Positions 1-6,216 of a stretch of DNA of 6,235 bases are shown here, in pieces. The notes under the pieces were generated by a model. The model had not been told where the DNA came from. It did no database searches and saw only the letters and a program-made list of their open reading frames with translations. Within the stretch, counting starts at the first letter, position 1. Each line of letters begins with the position of its first letter. The stretch is from Alphaproteobacteria bacterium (GTDB lineage: Bacteria > Pseudomonadota > Alphaproteobacteria > RF32 > CAG-239), in contig JAFTNB010000198.1 of NCBI GenBank assembly GCA_017452115.1, positions 1 to 6,235 on the forward strand, written 5' to 3'. A program made the translations under genes and the position numbers.

Positions 1-1421
1 ACCGGTCCTGTGCCAAAATAAAACAGAACAAATGCTGCCACTAAAGTTGTCAGATTAGAATCTAAAATAGTATTCCAAGCTTCAGTAAAACCAGCATCTG
101 CAGCATCACGAGGAGAACGTCCGTGTTTGACTTCTTCACGCATACGTTCAAAAATCAGCACATTTGCATCCACCGCCATACCAATGGTTAAGATAATACC
201 AGCAATACCCGGAAGTGTTAGAGTAGCTCCGATAAAGCTTAATGCCCCTAACATTAAAAATAAATTGGCAAATAAGGAAATAGTTGTAAACACGCCAAAT
301 AAGCCATAAGCAGCAATAATAAAGGCCACCACAGCGATTAAGCCAACAATACTAGCTAAAACACCTGCCCGTATCGAATCGGCACCCAATCCGGCACCAA
401 CAGTACGTTCTTCCAACACCTCTAAAGGTGCAGGCAAAGCCCCAGATTTAAGAAGTAAAGCTAAATCGTTAGCACTCTGAGTAGTAAAACTGCCGGTAAT
501 TACACCACTACCGCCAAGAATTGCCGTTTGAATTTCCGGAGCTGAAATAACTTCATTATCTAATACAATTGCTAAACGCTCATTGATATTATTTTTGGTT
601 GCTTCACCAAATTTTTTACCCCCGATAGTATCAAATTCAAAACCGACTACGGGGCGTCCATCTTGGAATTGAACATTAGCTGTTTTTAAATGTTCTCCGC
701 CAACAACAGGCTTACGAAAAATAACATAAGTTTCACCTTCTGTTCCCTTTATTAACTTCGAAGAAGCAGATAATTTACCGCGACGTGCATCCATAGCACT
801 GGATGAACCATCTACCAAATGAAAACTCATTTTAGCAGTTTTACCAAGCAAACTCTTTACTTCTTCCGGATTTTGCAAGCCGGGTAGCTGAACAACAATA
901 CGATTTTCGCCCTGACGTTGAATTACAGGCTCTTTAGTTCCCAGAGCATCTATACGGCGCCGCACAATTTCAATGGATTGATCCACAACTTGTGCTTTTA
1001 GTTTAGCTAAAGCTACATCACTATACTTAATAAGAAGCGTACCATTGTCATCTTCGGAAACTTCATAATCGGAACTTAGTTTACGGAACAAGCAGGCAGC
1101 TTTAGAACGAGCGTTAATATTCTCAACATAAACATTAACAACTGAGTCATCAGAGTTTAAATCAGCATAACTAATCTTATGTTCACTCAAAGTTTGGCGA
1201 ACAGAATCCTCTATCATATTCATGCGTTCTTTAAGTACTTCATTCATTTTAACTTCGAGCAAAAGATTTGAGCCTCCTTGCAGGTCTAAACCTAAATTAA
1301 TCGGTTGCCACCAAGAAGGTAAAACAGACTTATTGGGTACCAAGTTAGGGACTGCAAAAAACACACCAATCAGGCAAACAGCAAGAATCATTATAATTCT
1401 TGATCGAGATAGCTTATACAT
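1..1421 (-). CDS. secD: SecD, protein translocase subunit (C-terminus cut by window edge)
   Basis: SecD is the inner-membrane subunit that, with SecF, uses the proton gradient to help SecYEG-exported proteins complete translocation. I translated the minus strand from the ATG at 1421-1419. The 473 visible residues have no stop before the left edge, so the last part of the protein (probably a few tens of residues, holding the final membrane helix) is missing. Seen in order: an N-terminal membrane helix at about residues 8-26; the SecD hallmark GLDLQGG at 44-50 at the start of the periplasmic P1 region; the periplasmic domain; then a block of hydrophobic helices from about residue 350. That block contains the conserved AVDANVLIFER motif (416-426), whose Asp belongs to the proton-conducting membrane core of SecD. 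The start is supported by an AGGA sequence 8 bases upstream, overlapping the yajC stop region. It sits 14 bp after yajC in the standard yajC-secD(-secF) operon; secF would lie beyond the window. Confidence 0.97.
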   Translation of the reverse strand, partial: MYKLSRSRIIMILAVCLIGVFFAVPNLVPNKSVLPSWWQPINLGLDLQGGSNLLLEVKMNEVLKERMNMIEDSVRQTLSEHKISYADLNSDDSVVNVYVENINARSKAACLFRKLSSDYEVSEDDNGTLLIKYSDVALAKLKAQVVDQSIEIVRRRIDALGTKEPVIQRQGENRIVVQLPGLQNPEEVKSLLGKTAKMSFHLVDGSSSAMDARRGKLSASSKLIKGTEGETYVIFRKPVVGGEHLKTANVQFQDGRPVVGFEFDTIGGKKFGEATKNNINERLAIVLDNEVISAPEIQTAILGGSGVITGSFTTQSANDLALLLKSGALPAPLEVLEERTVGAGLGADSIRAGVLASIVGLIAVVAFIIAAYGLFGVFTTISLFANLFLMLGALSFIGATLTLPGIAGIILTIGMAVDANVLIFERMREEVKHGRSPRDAADAGFTEAWNTILDSNLTTLVAAFVLFYFGTGP

Positions 1422-1435
1422 ACCAAAATTCCTAA

Positions 1436-1789
1436 TTATTTTTTCTTTTCAATATTCATTGTAGCGGCTTCAACTTCCGGAGTAATTACATCCCGAACAG
1501 TCGCACGATTAATTTCCACCACGATATCAGGAGCCATTTCAACCGTAAGATTAAGAGGGTGATCTGCCTTAATAACTTTTGCGTATACGCCACCACCTGT
1601 TAAAATCTTATCACCTTTTTTGATAGCATTGAGCATTGCCTCATGTTGTTTGAGTTTCTTTTGTTGAGGACGTATCAATAAAAAATAAAAAATTGCAAAA
1701 ATTAAAACTAATTGCAAAATAGTACCTGTCATCGGACTGCCGGAAGCAGCCGTATTGGCAGTTTGAGCCCAAGCTTCATTAATAAACAT
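1436..1789 (-). CDS. yajC: YajC, Sec translocon accessory subunit
   Basis: YajC is a small single-pass inner-membrane protein that associates with SecDF and the SecYEG translocon. The 117-residue protein has a short N-terminus MFINEAWAQ, a low-complexity Ala/Ser/Thr stretch, one hydrophobic helix at about residues 24-39, and directly after it the family signature LIRPQQKKLKQHEAML (38-53). A soluble YajC domain follows (GDKILTGGGVYAKV, about 59-72), then a short charged tail ending in KKK. Length and order are normal for the family. The start is supported by AGGAG 7 bases upstream. The N-terminal EAWAQ pattern is typical of alphaproteobacterial YajC and is one of the taxonomic clues in the window. 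It is translated just ahead of secD and lies downstream of the LysM/M23 gene on the same strand. Confidence 0.96.
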   Translation of the reverse strand: MFINEAWAQTANTAASGSPMTGTILQLVLIFAIFYFLLIRPQQKKLKQHEAMLNAIKKGDKILTGGGVYAKVIKADHPLNLTVEMAPDIVVEINRATVRDVITPEVEAATMNIEKKK

Positions 1790-1844
1790 ATTATTCTCCT
1801 AATTATTAAGATTACGAGCAAGCATACACTTCCCTTTATTTTGT

Positions 1845-1873
1845 TATATAGGGCAAAAAAAACAATATCACAA
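1845..1873 (-). promoter_or_regulatory. Candidate sigma-70-type promoter for yajC-secD
   Basis: On the minus strand TTGTGA (1873-1868, four of six matches to TTGACA) is followed after exactly 17 bases by TATATA (1850-1845, four of six to TATAAT). Transcription would begin near 1838, giving a leader of about 50 bases before the yajC ATG. The site lies in the 106-bp gap after the LysM/M23 gene, which is longer than expected for tightly coupled operon genes. The match is moderate and the region is AT-rich, so it could be chance; read-through from the upstream gene is also possible. Confidence 0.35.
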
Positions 1874-1895
1874 GTTTTTTAAGAATAAATTTCAC

Positions 1896-2861
1896 TTATG
1901 GGAGATAACTTTTAGGATTTACCGGTTTTTTACCACGTCGTATTTCAAAATGAAGCTGCGGAGTATTAACACCTCCGGTTGTACCGACTGTGGCAATTTT
2001 CTCACCTCGACGAACTCTTTGTCCCTTACGCACTAAAAGTTTATCATTATGAGCATAGGCCGTTATCCACCCATCATTATGCTTAATCAGTATCAAATTA
2101 CCGAATCCTTTCAATTCATTTCCGGCATAGGCAATTGTTCCACTATCAGCCGCTTTTACCGATGTTCCTTTCGCGGCTTTAATATTAATACCATCATTAT
2201 TTCTTCCCTTACCAATACGACCAAACGGTGATAATATTTTTCCGCTTACCGGCCAAGCAAATTTTGTTTTACGATTTATCGGCGGGGAAGTATATTGAGC
2301 CGAGGATATTTTTCTATTTTTACTTTCTGGCTTTGAAGATATTTTCCGAGAATATTTTGTAGTATTGGTTTTGGAAGATGAAGACCAACTCCAACGCTTA
2401 CTTGTATCAGATTTGTCATTGGAATTTGTTTTAGAAGAAAGAGGATAATTAGAATCGACAACACTATCCGGCAATACTAACTTTTGCCCTACATTTAATA
2501 CATAAGGTGCTGTAATATGATTATTTCTACTTAAAGATGTAACATCAACATTGTAGCGCCGAGAAAGACTATATAATGTATCGCCTTTTTGAACTACATG
2601 ATATTTAGCGGCAGGCAAACGAATAATTTGCCCAACATTTAAATTATAAGGTGGACGCAAATGATTAAGCTCAATCACTTCACGCATAGGAACATCATAA
2701 CGGCGAGAAATATTATATAAAGTATCGCCTTTTTGAACTCGTATACTAGATGGAGCAGACACTCCCCAAATATTATAATTAAATAAACGTATTCGTCCGC
2801 TGTCAAAAGAACAAGCAGAAAGTAAGAAAAAGAAAAATGTTAAAACAAAACGTTTTTTCAT
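1896..2861 (-). CDS. Lipoprotein with two LysM domains and a degenerate M23/LytM domain (NlpD-like)
   Basis: This is an envelope protein that should bind peptidoglycan and most likely activates cell-wall amidases during cell separation. The 321 residues start with a lipoprotein signal (KKR, hydrophobic stretch, LSAC lipobox with Cys17). Two LysM domains follow, at about 39-83 and 86-131, both with QKGDTLY. A Ser/Lys-rich linker spans about 132-199, and a C-terminal M23 (LytM) domain spans about 200-321. In active M23 enzymes zinc is held by an HxxxD motif and an HxH motif. Here the first region reads NNDGINI, without the usual His and Asp, and the second reads PQLHFE, with Gln in place of the first His. 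The domain is therefore probably not a peptidase, as in E. coli NlpD and EnvC, which activate amidases. The signal peptide fixes the start, although no good Shine-Dalgarno sequence precedes it. Gene order with yajC-secD is typically alphaproteobacterial. The symbol is left blank because orthology to nlpD itself is not certain. Confidence 0.9.
   Translation of the reverse strand: MKKRFVLTFFFFLLSACSFDSGRIRLFNYNIWGVSAPSSIRVQKGDTLYNISRRYDVPMREVIELNHLRPPYNLNVGQIIRLPAAKYHVVQKGDTLYSLSRRYNVDVTSLSRNNHITAPYVLNVGQKLVLPDSVVDSNYPLSSKTNSNDKSDTSKRWSWSSSSKTNTTKYSRKISSKPESKNRKISSAQYTSPPINRKTKFAWPVSGKILSPFGRIGKGRNNDGINIKAAKGTSVKAADSGTIAYAGNELKGFGNLILIKHNDGWITAYAHNDKLLVRKGQRVRRGEKIATVGTTGGVNTPQLHFEIRRGKKPVNPKSYLP
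2578..2739. repeat. Two 18-bp direct repeats marking the LysM duplication
   Basis: The 18-base sequence GTATCGCCTTTTTGAACT occurs at 2578-2595 and again at 2722-2739, 144 bp (48 codons) apart. On the coding strand it covers the QKGDTL core of each LysM domain (residues 43-48 and 91-96). Identity at DNA level, including third codon positions, suggests that the domains arose by tandem duplication or are kept alike by recombination. Loss of one copy by slippage would stay in frame. Confidence 0.8.
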
Positions 2862-2933
2862 GTTCGTTTTTATAACATAATATGGTTAATTTTTATTTTA
2901 CAATCAATATAATAAGCAAATCCATGATAATCA

Positions 2934-2950
2934 GTTATTTACATAATAAC
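2934..2950. repeat. Perfect inverted repeat GTTATT-5-AATAAC
   Basis: GTTATT (2934-2939) and AATAAC (2945-2950) are perfect inverted copies separated by TACAT. The arms hold a single G-C pair each and no T-run follows, so it is a poor terminator. A symmetric site of this size in a divergent promoter region could be a binding site for a dimeric regulator, but short AT palindromes also arise by chance in DNA of this composition. Confidence 0.4.
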
Positions 2951-3061
2951 AACATTTAAGGATTTAATATTATTTTTTTTATCAATACTGTTGCAATTTC
3001 AGATTTTGCTAATTAGTTCTTTATCGATTACTATATATTTTAAGTTTATTAAAATTAAAAA

Positions 3062-3088
3062 TTGCAATAACATTAATATTACTATAAC
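3062..3088 (+). promoter_or_regulatory. Candidate promoter of the three-gene accessory operon
   Basis: TTGCAA (3062-3067, four of six to TTGACA) is followed by TATAAC (3083-3088, five of six to TATAAT), with a spacer of 15 bases, shorter than the preferred 17. Transcription would start near 3095 and leave about 35 bases of leader, containing AGGAG at 3120-3124 six bases before the ATG. The pair TTGCTA/TACTAT at 3006-3034, with a 17-base spacer, is an alternative. In such AT-rich DNA either may be chance. Confidence 0.25.
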
Positions 3089-3130
3089 CTTAAGTTGTAT
3101 TTATTTTAATTACATTATCAGGAGATAGTA

Positions 3131-4384
3131 ATGAGATTATGTATAAATAGGCAACGTGCTTTTGATCAGTTAGGACTCTGTAAAGCTGGAGCATTATTTA
3201 TAAAACTGGGAGCCAGAAAAATAGAAATAGCTATTGAATTTGTACGTTCACAACAATTCAAGGTTGATTATATTGTATGGATTGCTCCTGCAGCATTTTT
3301 ATCTACAAAATCATATCGTGCAGAAATAAAGAAGTGGTCGCAATCTTTAGAACGGAAAATTTATTTTTATTCTATAGAATCGCTTGCCGGAACCAGTAAT
3401 AGGTTATTTGATTTGCAAAAATTGGTAGATAAATTCCGAATCTTTTGCGTAGTAGATGAAAGTTTAACTATTAAAAATTCCGAAACCGGAAGAACACAGA
3501 ATCTATTAAAAATCGCCAAGCGCTTTAAATATAGATTACTACTTAGCGGAACCCCTCTTACTCGTGGGTTAACAGATTTATATGCACAAATAATGTTTCT
3601 TAACCCTAAAATTTTAAACATGACAAAATCTCAGTTTACAAATATGTTTATGCATCGGGTATGCACCCAAGACAACACGCACAGAGTATTATCTTCTGCC
3701 GAAGAAGAACATAGGTTAATCAAAATCTTACGTCCATATATATACGAATTTGATCTTAATTTTGATTGTAAAATAAATCTTCATGATTTCAATGTTCCAC
3801 TATCACAAAAAGAAGCAGAATATTATAAATTAGAAAAAGAAAATTTTCTTACTAACAGAGGCAAATTAGTTTTTCTTGAAATTGTGCAAAAATTCCAGCA
3901 TATTTATACTATCTCTAAAGAAAAAACATTTGCAATGATTCAACTTGTAAATGAGATTATTCAAAGAGGAGAAAAAGTGATAGTCTTCGTTAAGTTTCTT
4001 GATGAGATTCGCTTTTTAAAAGAGTGTAAGGTGATTAATTTTGAATATGTAGAGATGACAGGAAACGTAAATAAAAATAAGGCAGCAGAAACATTTGCTA
4101 ATGATGTTCAGGTTATGTTCAGCACATATGGCGCCGGAGGCTTAGCAATGCATATGCCGTTTTGCAATAATATTATTTTCTTTTCGCAAACTTTTGATTA
4201 TAAAGATAAAGTACAAAGCATCGACTGCATTTACAAAAAAGGAAAAACCAATCAATTAAATATTTATAATTTTTGGGTACAAACGGGACTGGAAAAATTA
4301 ATCAGAGATTGCCAACAACGCAAAGAGAATGTACTCAACAATGTATGTCAATATATAACTAAGGAGGATTGGCTGTCTTTATGA
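3131..4384 (+). CDS. SNF2/SF2 helicase-like protein with degenerate ATPase motifs
   Basis: The 417-residue protein has the layout of a small SNF2-type superfamily 2 translocase with two RecA-like lobes. Lobe 1: Walker A position LGARKI (26-31), motif Ia IAPAAFL (51-57), Walker B VVDESL plus IKN (107-116), motif III LSGTP (138-142), then DLYAQIMFLNPKILNM (149-164). Lobe 2: EKVIVFVKF (281-289), motif V STYGAGGLAM (331-340), and the motif VI region from Gln362 to Gly371. Key residues are altered. Walker A normally reads GxGKT/S but here is GARKI, keeping only Lys30. Motif VI normally has two arginines (pattern QxxxRIxRxGQ) but here has Cys366 and Lys369. ATP hydrolysis is therefore doubtful, though Asp109-Glu110 and the SGTP motif remain. 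The start is supported by AGGAG six bases upstream. The stop overlaps the next gene's ATG as ATGA. Proteins of this type occur on phages and mobile elements beside PAPS-reductase-like genes (my recollection). The role is unknown; DNA or RNA binding is the safest reading. Confidence 0.8.
   Translation: MRLCINRQRAFDQLGLCKAGALFIKLGARKIEIAIEFVRSQQFKVDYIVWIAPAAFLSTKSYRAEIKKWSQSLERKIYFYSIESLAGTSNRLFDLQKLVDKFRIFCVVDESLTIKNSETGRTQNLLKIAKRFKYRLLLSGTPLTRGLTDLYAQIMFLNPKILNMTKSQFTNMFMHRVCTQDNTHRVLSSAEEEHRLIKILRPYIYEFDLNFDCKINLHDFNVPLSQKEAEYYKLEKENFLTNRGKLVFLEIVQKFQHIYTISKEKTFAMIQLVNEIIQRGEKVIVFVKFLDEIRFLKECKVINFEYVEMTGNVNKNKAAETFANDVQVMFSTYGAGGLAMHMPFCNNIIFFSQTFDYKDKVQSIDCIYKKGKTNQLNIYNFWVQTGLEKLIRDCQQRKENVLNNVCQYITKEDWLSL
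4361..4367 (+). promoter_or_regulatory. Strong Shine-Dalgarno sequence with long spacing, deciding the IbrA-like start
   Basis: AAGGAGG at 4361-4367 lies inside the end of the helicase-like gene. The in-frame candidate starts after it are TTG at 4369, only one base away and so too close, and ATG at 4381, 13 bases away and so somewhat far. ATG 4381 is preferred because it overlaps the upstream stop as ATGA, the usual form of translational coupling, and removes only four residues (MAVF). Confidence 0.6.
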
Positions 4385-5682
4385 AACATTATCTTGAAAA
4401 AAATGTATATGAAGCTACACAAGAAAGGCTTAAGTTTATTTTTGATAATTTTGATAATATATATGTAGCTTTTTCTGGCGGAAAAGATAGCGGTTTGCTA
4501 TTAAATATGGTGCTTGATTATAAACGAAAACATAATATTTCTCGTAAAATCGGGGTATTTCATCAGGATTTTGAAGCTCAATATCAAGTAACAACAGATT
4601 TTGTAACAAAAATGTTTCAGGATAATTTGGATGATATTGAACCTTATTGGGTTTGCTTACCTATGGGATCTCGTTGTGCCGTAAGCAATTTTCAAGTTTA
4701 TTGGTACCCTTGGGATCCGGATAAAAAAGATATTTGGGTAAGACAGATGCCTGATTTTCCATATATAATAAATCTAGATAATAACCCTTTCGATTTTTAC
4801 GAATATCGTATGGTACAAGAGAATCTATATTTTGAATTTAGTCAGTGGTATGCCAGACAAAAAAAAGGAAAAACTATTTGTTTGCTCGGAATACGTGCTG
4901 ACGAATCTTTGAATCGTTTTAGAGCTTATGCAACTGTACGAAAACAAATTCTTAAAAATGCTCAATGGACTACCAAAATGGGGGATAACTTATACAATGC
5001 TTACCCTCTATATGATTGGACAACCAAAGATGTATGGATTGCTAATGGTAAGTTTGGCTATGAATATAATGAAGTTTATGATTTGTTTTATAAAGCAGGT
5101 TTATCCATTCATCAGATGAGAGTTGCCAGCCCCTATCATGAAAGTGCAAAAGAAAGTTTGAATCTTTATCGAGTATTAGAGCCTCATACTTGGGCTAAAG
5201 TTGTCGGACGAGTACATGGAGCCAATTTTGGAGCAATTTATGGTCGAACAAAAGCTCTTGGCGTCCGCTCAATCACTCTTCCTCCTGGACATACTTGGCG
5301 CTCATATGTTAAATTTTTACTTGCAACATTACCTGATCATATGCGTCAAAATTATATTGAGAAATTTAAAACTTCTATTAAATTTTGGTGGAAACGTGGT
5401 GGCGTGGTTAATGATGCAGCCCTTAAAGAACTTGAGGAATGTAATTATAAAATTCGCCATAATGGTAAGAGTATTTATCGCTCAGAAAAAGATCAAATTC
5501 GTTTTTTGGGAACACCTGATAATACAGATGATATTAAATCTTCTATTGATATTCCATCATGGAAAAGAATGGCTGTATGTATTCTGAAAAATGATCATTT
5601 GTGTAAGTATATGGGATTTGCTCAAACAAAAAAACAAACAATTAGAGAAAAAGAATTGATTGAAAAATATCGTAACTTATAA
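4381..5682 (+). CDS. IbrA-like DUF3440 protein, PAPS-reductase superfamily PP-loop ATPase
   Basis: This is a PP-loop nucleotide-binding protein of the phosphoadenosine phosphosulfate reductase superfamily with the C-terminal DUF3440 architecture of E. coli IbrA. In 433 residues: intact PP-loop AFSGGKDSG (30-38); HQDFEAQY (61-68) after the second strand; VCLPMGSRCAVSNF (91-104) and WDPDKKDIWVRQMP (111-124), both typical of DUF3440; GIRADES (170-176); YPLYDWTTKDVW (208-219), the superfamily's substrate-side motif; EYNEVYDLFYKAGL (228-241); RVHGANFGAIYGRT (277-290); and a C-terminal WKRMAVCILKNDH segment (394-406). Length and motifs look complete. PP-loop enzymes adenylate a substrate, often ahead of sulfur transfer; that this one does so is inferred. 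No CysH-type C-terminal catalytic ECGLH motif is present, so assimilatory sulfate reduction is unlikely. Cys92 and Cys99 are the closest Cys pair. Overlap with the helicase-like gene and the IbrB-like gene 15 bp downstream show one operon. IbrA with IbrB is needed for eib gene expression in E. coli. Confidence 0.88.
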   Translation: MKHYLEKNVYEATQERLKFIFDNFDNIYVAFSGGKDSGLLLNMVLDYKRKHNISRKIGVFHQDFEAQYQVTTDFVTKMFQDNLDDIEPYWVCLPMGSRCAVSNFQVYWYPWDPDKKDIWVRQMPDFPYIINLDNNPFDFYEYRMVQENLYFEFSQWYARQKKGKTICLLGIRADESLNRFRAYATVRKQILKNAQWTTKMGDNLYNAYPLYDWTTKDVWIANGKFGYEYNEVYDLFYKAGLSIHQMRVASPYHESAKESLNLYRVLEPHTWAKVVGRVHGANFGAIYGRTKALGVRSITLPPGHTWRSYVKFLLATLPDHMRQNYIEKFKTSIKFWWKRGGVVNDAALKELEECNYKIRHNGKSIYRSEKDQIRFLGTPDNTDDIKSSIDIPSWKRMAVCILKNDHLCKYMGFAQTKKQTIREKELIEKYRNL

Positions 5683-5697
5683 AATAAGGAGAAAAAA

Positions 5698-6216
5698 ATG
5701 CCTAGCTTTGTGAGTCCGGTATATAGTGTATTATCAGTACCGGTCGAAAAAATTAAAGCAAATGATTATAACCCTAATCATGTTGCTCCACCAGAAATGA
5801 AACTGTTAGAATTATCTATTTGGGAAGATGGATATACTCAACCAATTGTTTGCTATTATGACAAAGAAAACGATGAATATATTGTTGTAGATGGTTTTCA
5901 TCGCTATAGTGTAATGAAATTAAGTCCACGGATTTATCGTAGAGAACAAGGAAAATTGCCGGTTGTGGTAATTAATAAGGAACTTGGAGAGCGTATGGCT
6001 TCTACAATTAGACATAATAGAGCTCGTGGAAGTCATAGTGTAGATTTAATGAGTAATATAGTTGCCGAATTGCTGGAAATGGGTAAAAGCGATTCATGGA
6101 TTTGCAAAAATATCGGCATGTCACCCGATGAGTTATTGCGTCTAAAACAAATTACAGGAATTGCGGCTCTATTTAAAGATGATGAGTTCTCTCAAAGTTG
6201 GGAAGCTCAATTATAA
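5698..6216 (+). CDS. IbrB-like ParB-domain protein
   Basis: This 172-residue protein has a ParB/Srx-type N-terminal fold followed by a helix-turn-helix-like segment, as in E. coli IbrB. Seen: VPVEKIKANDYNPNHVAPPEM (start at 14), DGYTQPIV (44-51, the ParB G..QPI box), VVDGFHRY (63-70, in the place of the ParB GxRR box), TIRHNRARGSH (103-113), then a likely helix-turn-helix around 129-153 (SWICKNIGMSPDELLRLKQ). It is much shorter than chromosomal ParB and lacks its C-terminal dimerisation domain, so plasmid or chromosome partitioning is not expected. Its GFHR differs from the GERR-type CTP-binding motif of true ParB, so CTPase activity is uncertain. AGGAG lies seven bases before the ATG. The gene follows the IbrA-like gene by 15 bp, the usual pairing of this family, which implies joint function, perhaps as the DNA-recognition or regulatory half. 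Only 19 bp remain before the window edge, so the operon may continue. Confidence 0.88.
   Translation: MPSFVSPVYSVLSVPVEKIKANDYNPNHVAPPEMKLLELSIWEDGYTQPIVCYYDKENDEYIVVDGFHRYSVMKLSPRIYRREQGKLPVVVINKELGERMASTIRHNRARGSHSVDLMSNIVAELLEMGKSDSWICKNIGMSPDELLRLKQITGIAALFKDDEFSQSWEAQL

Larger units (their letters stand above)
2862..3130. other. AT-rich divergent intergenic region between core genes and accessory operon
   Basis: This 269-bp stretch has no supportable gene on either strand. It must hold the start signals for the minus-strand LysM/M23 gene and the plus-strand helicase-like gene. It contains the inverted repeat at 2934-2950, a run of eight T at 2973-2980, two copies of TTGCAAT (2991-2997 and 3062-3068, the second inside the palindrome ATTGCAAT), and weak promoter-like hexamers. 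A second plus-strand pair is TTGCTA (3006-3011), 17 bases, TACTAT (3029-3034). No tRNA, attachment-site duplication or transposon end was recognised. It is the boundary between the conserved neighbourhood and the accessory module. Confidence 0.75.

Noticed and set aside
127..1464. Plus-strand open frames at 127-309 and 1222-1464.
   Set aside because: They lie opposite secD, whose minus-strand translation is a full family match; they have no recognisable domain.
1799..1825. Minus-strand 8-codon ORF (MLARNLNN) just before yajC, with its TAG stop touching the yajC Shine-Dalgarno sequence, suggestive of a leader peptide.
   Set aside because: So short an ORF is expected by chance, and nothing such as an arrest motif or alternative hairpins supports regulation.
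1857..1880. Inverted repeat AAAAAAC / GTTTTTT with a 10-base loop after the LysM/M23 gene, considered as a terminator.
   Set aside because: The stem has a single G-C pair and is an A-run opposite a T-run, so it is too weak; it also overlaps the -35 of the yajC promoter candidate.
2049..2464. Open frames inside the LysM/M23 gene on both strands (2049-2231 plus, 2276-2464 minus).
   Set aside because: They are alternative frames of a confidently assigned gene and show no family motif.
3367..3621. Minus-strand frame of 84 codons opposite the helicase-like gene.
   Set aside because: The plus-strand frame carries helicase motifs at this position (Walker B and SGTP), and the antisense frame has no recognisable feature.
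4928..5587. Plus-strand frames at 4928-5119 and 5201-5587 within the IbrA-like gene.
   Set aside because: They are shifted-frame readings of the DUF3440 coding sequence; no frameshift is needed because the main frame is intact.
3131..6216. Considered a classical dnd/ssp phosphorothioation cluster.
   Set aside because: No DndD/SMC-like ATPase, DndE or cysteine desulfurase is present, and the PP-loop protein carries DUF3440 (IbrA-type) motifs rather than a DndC pattern.
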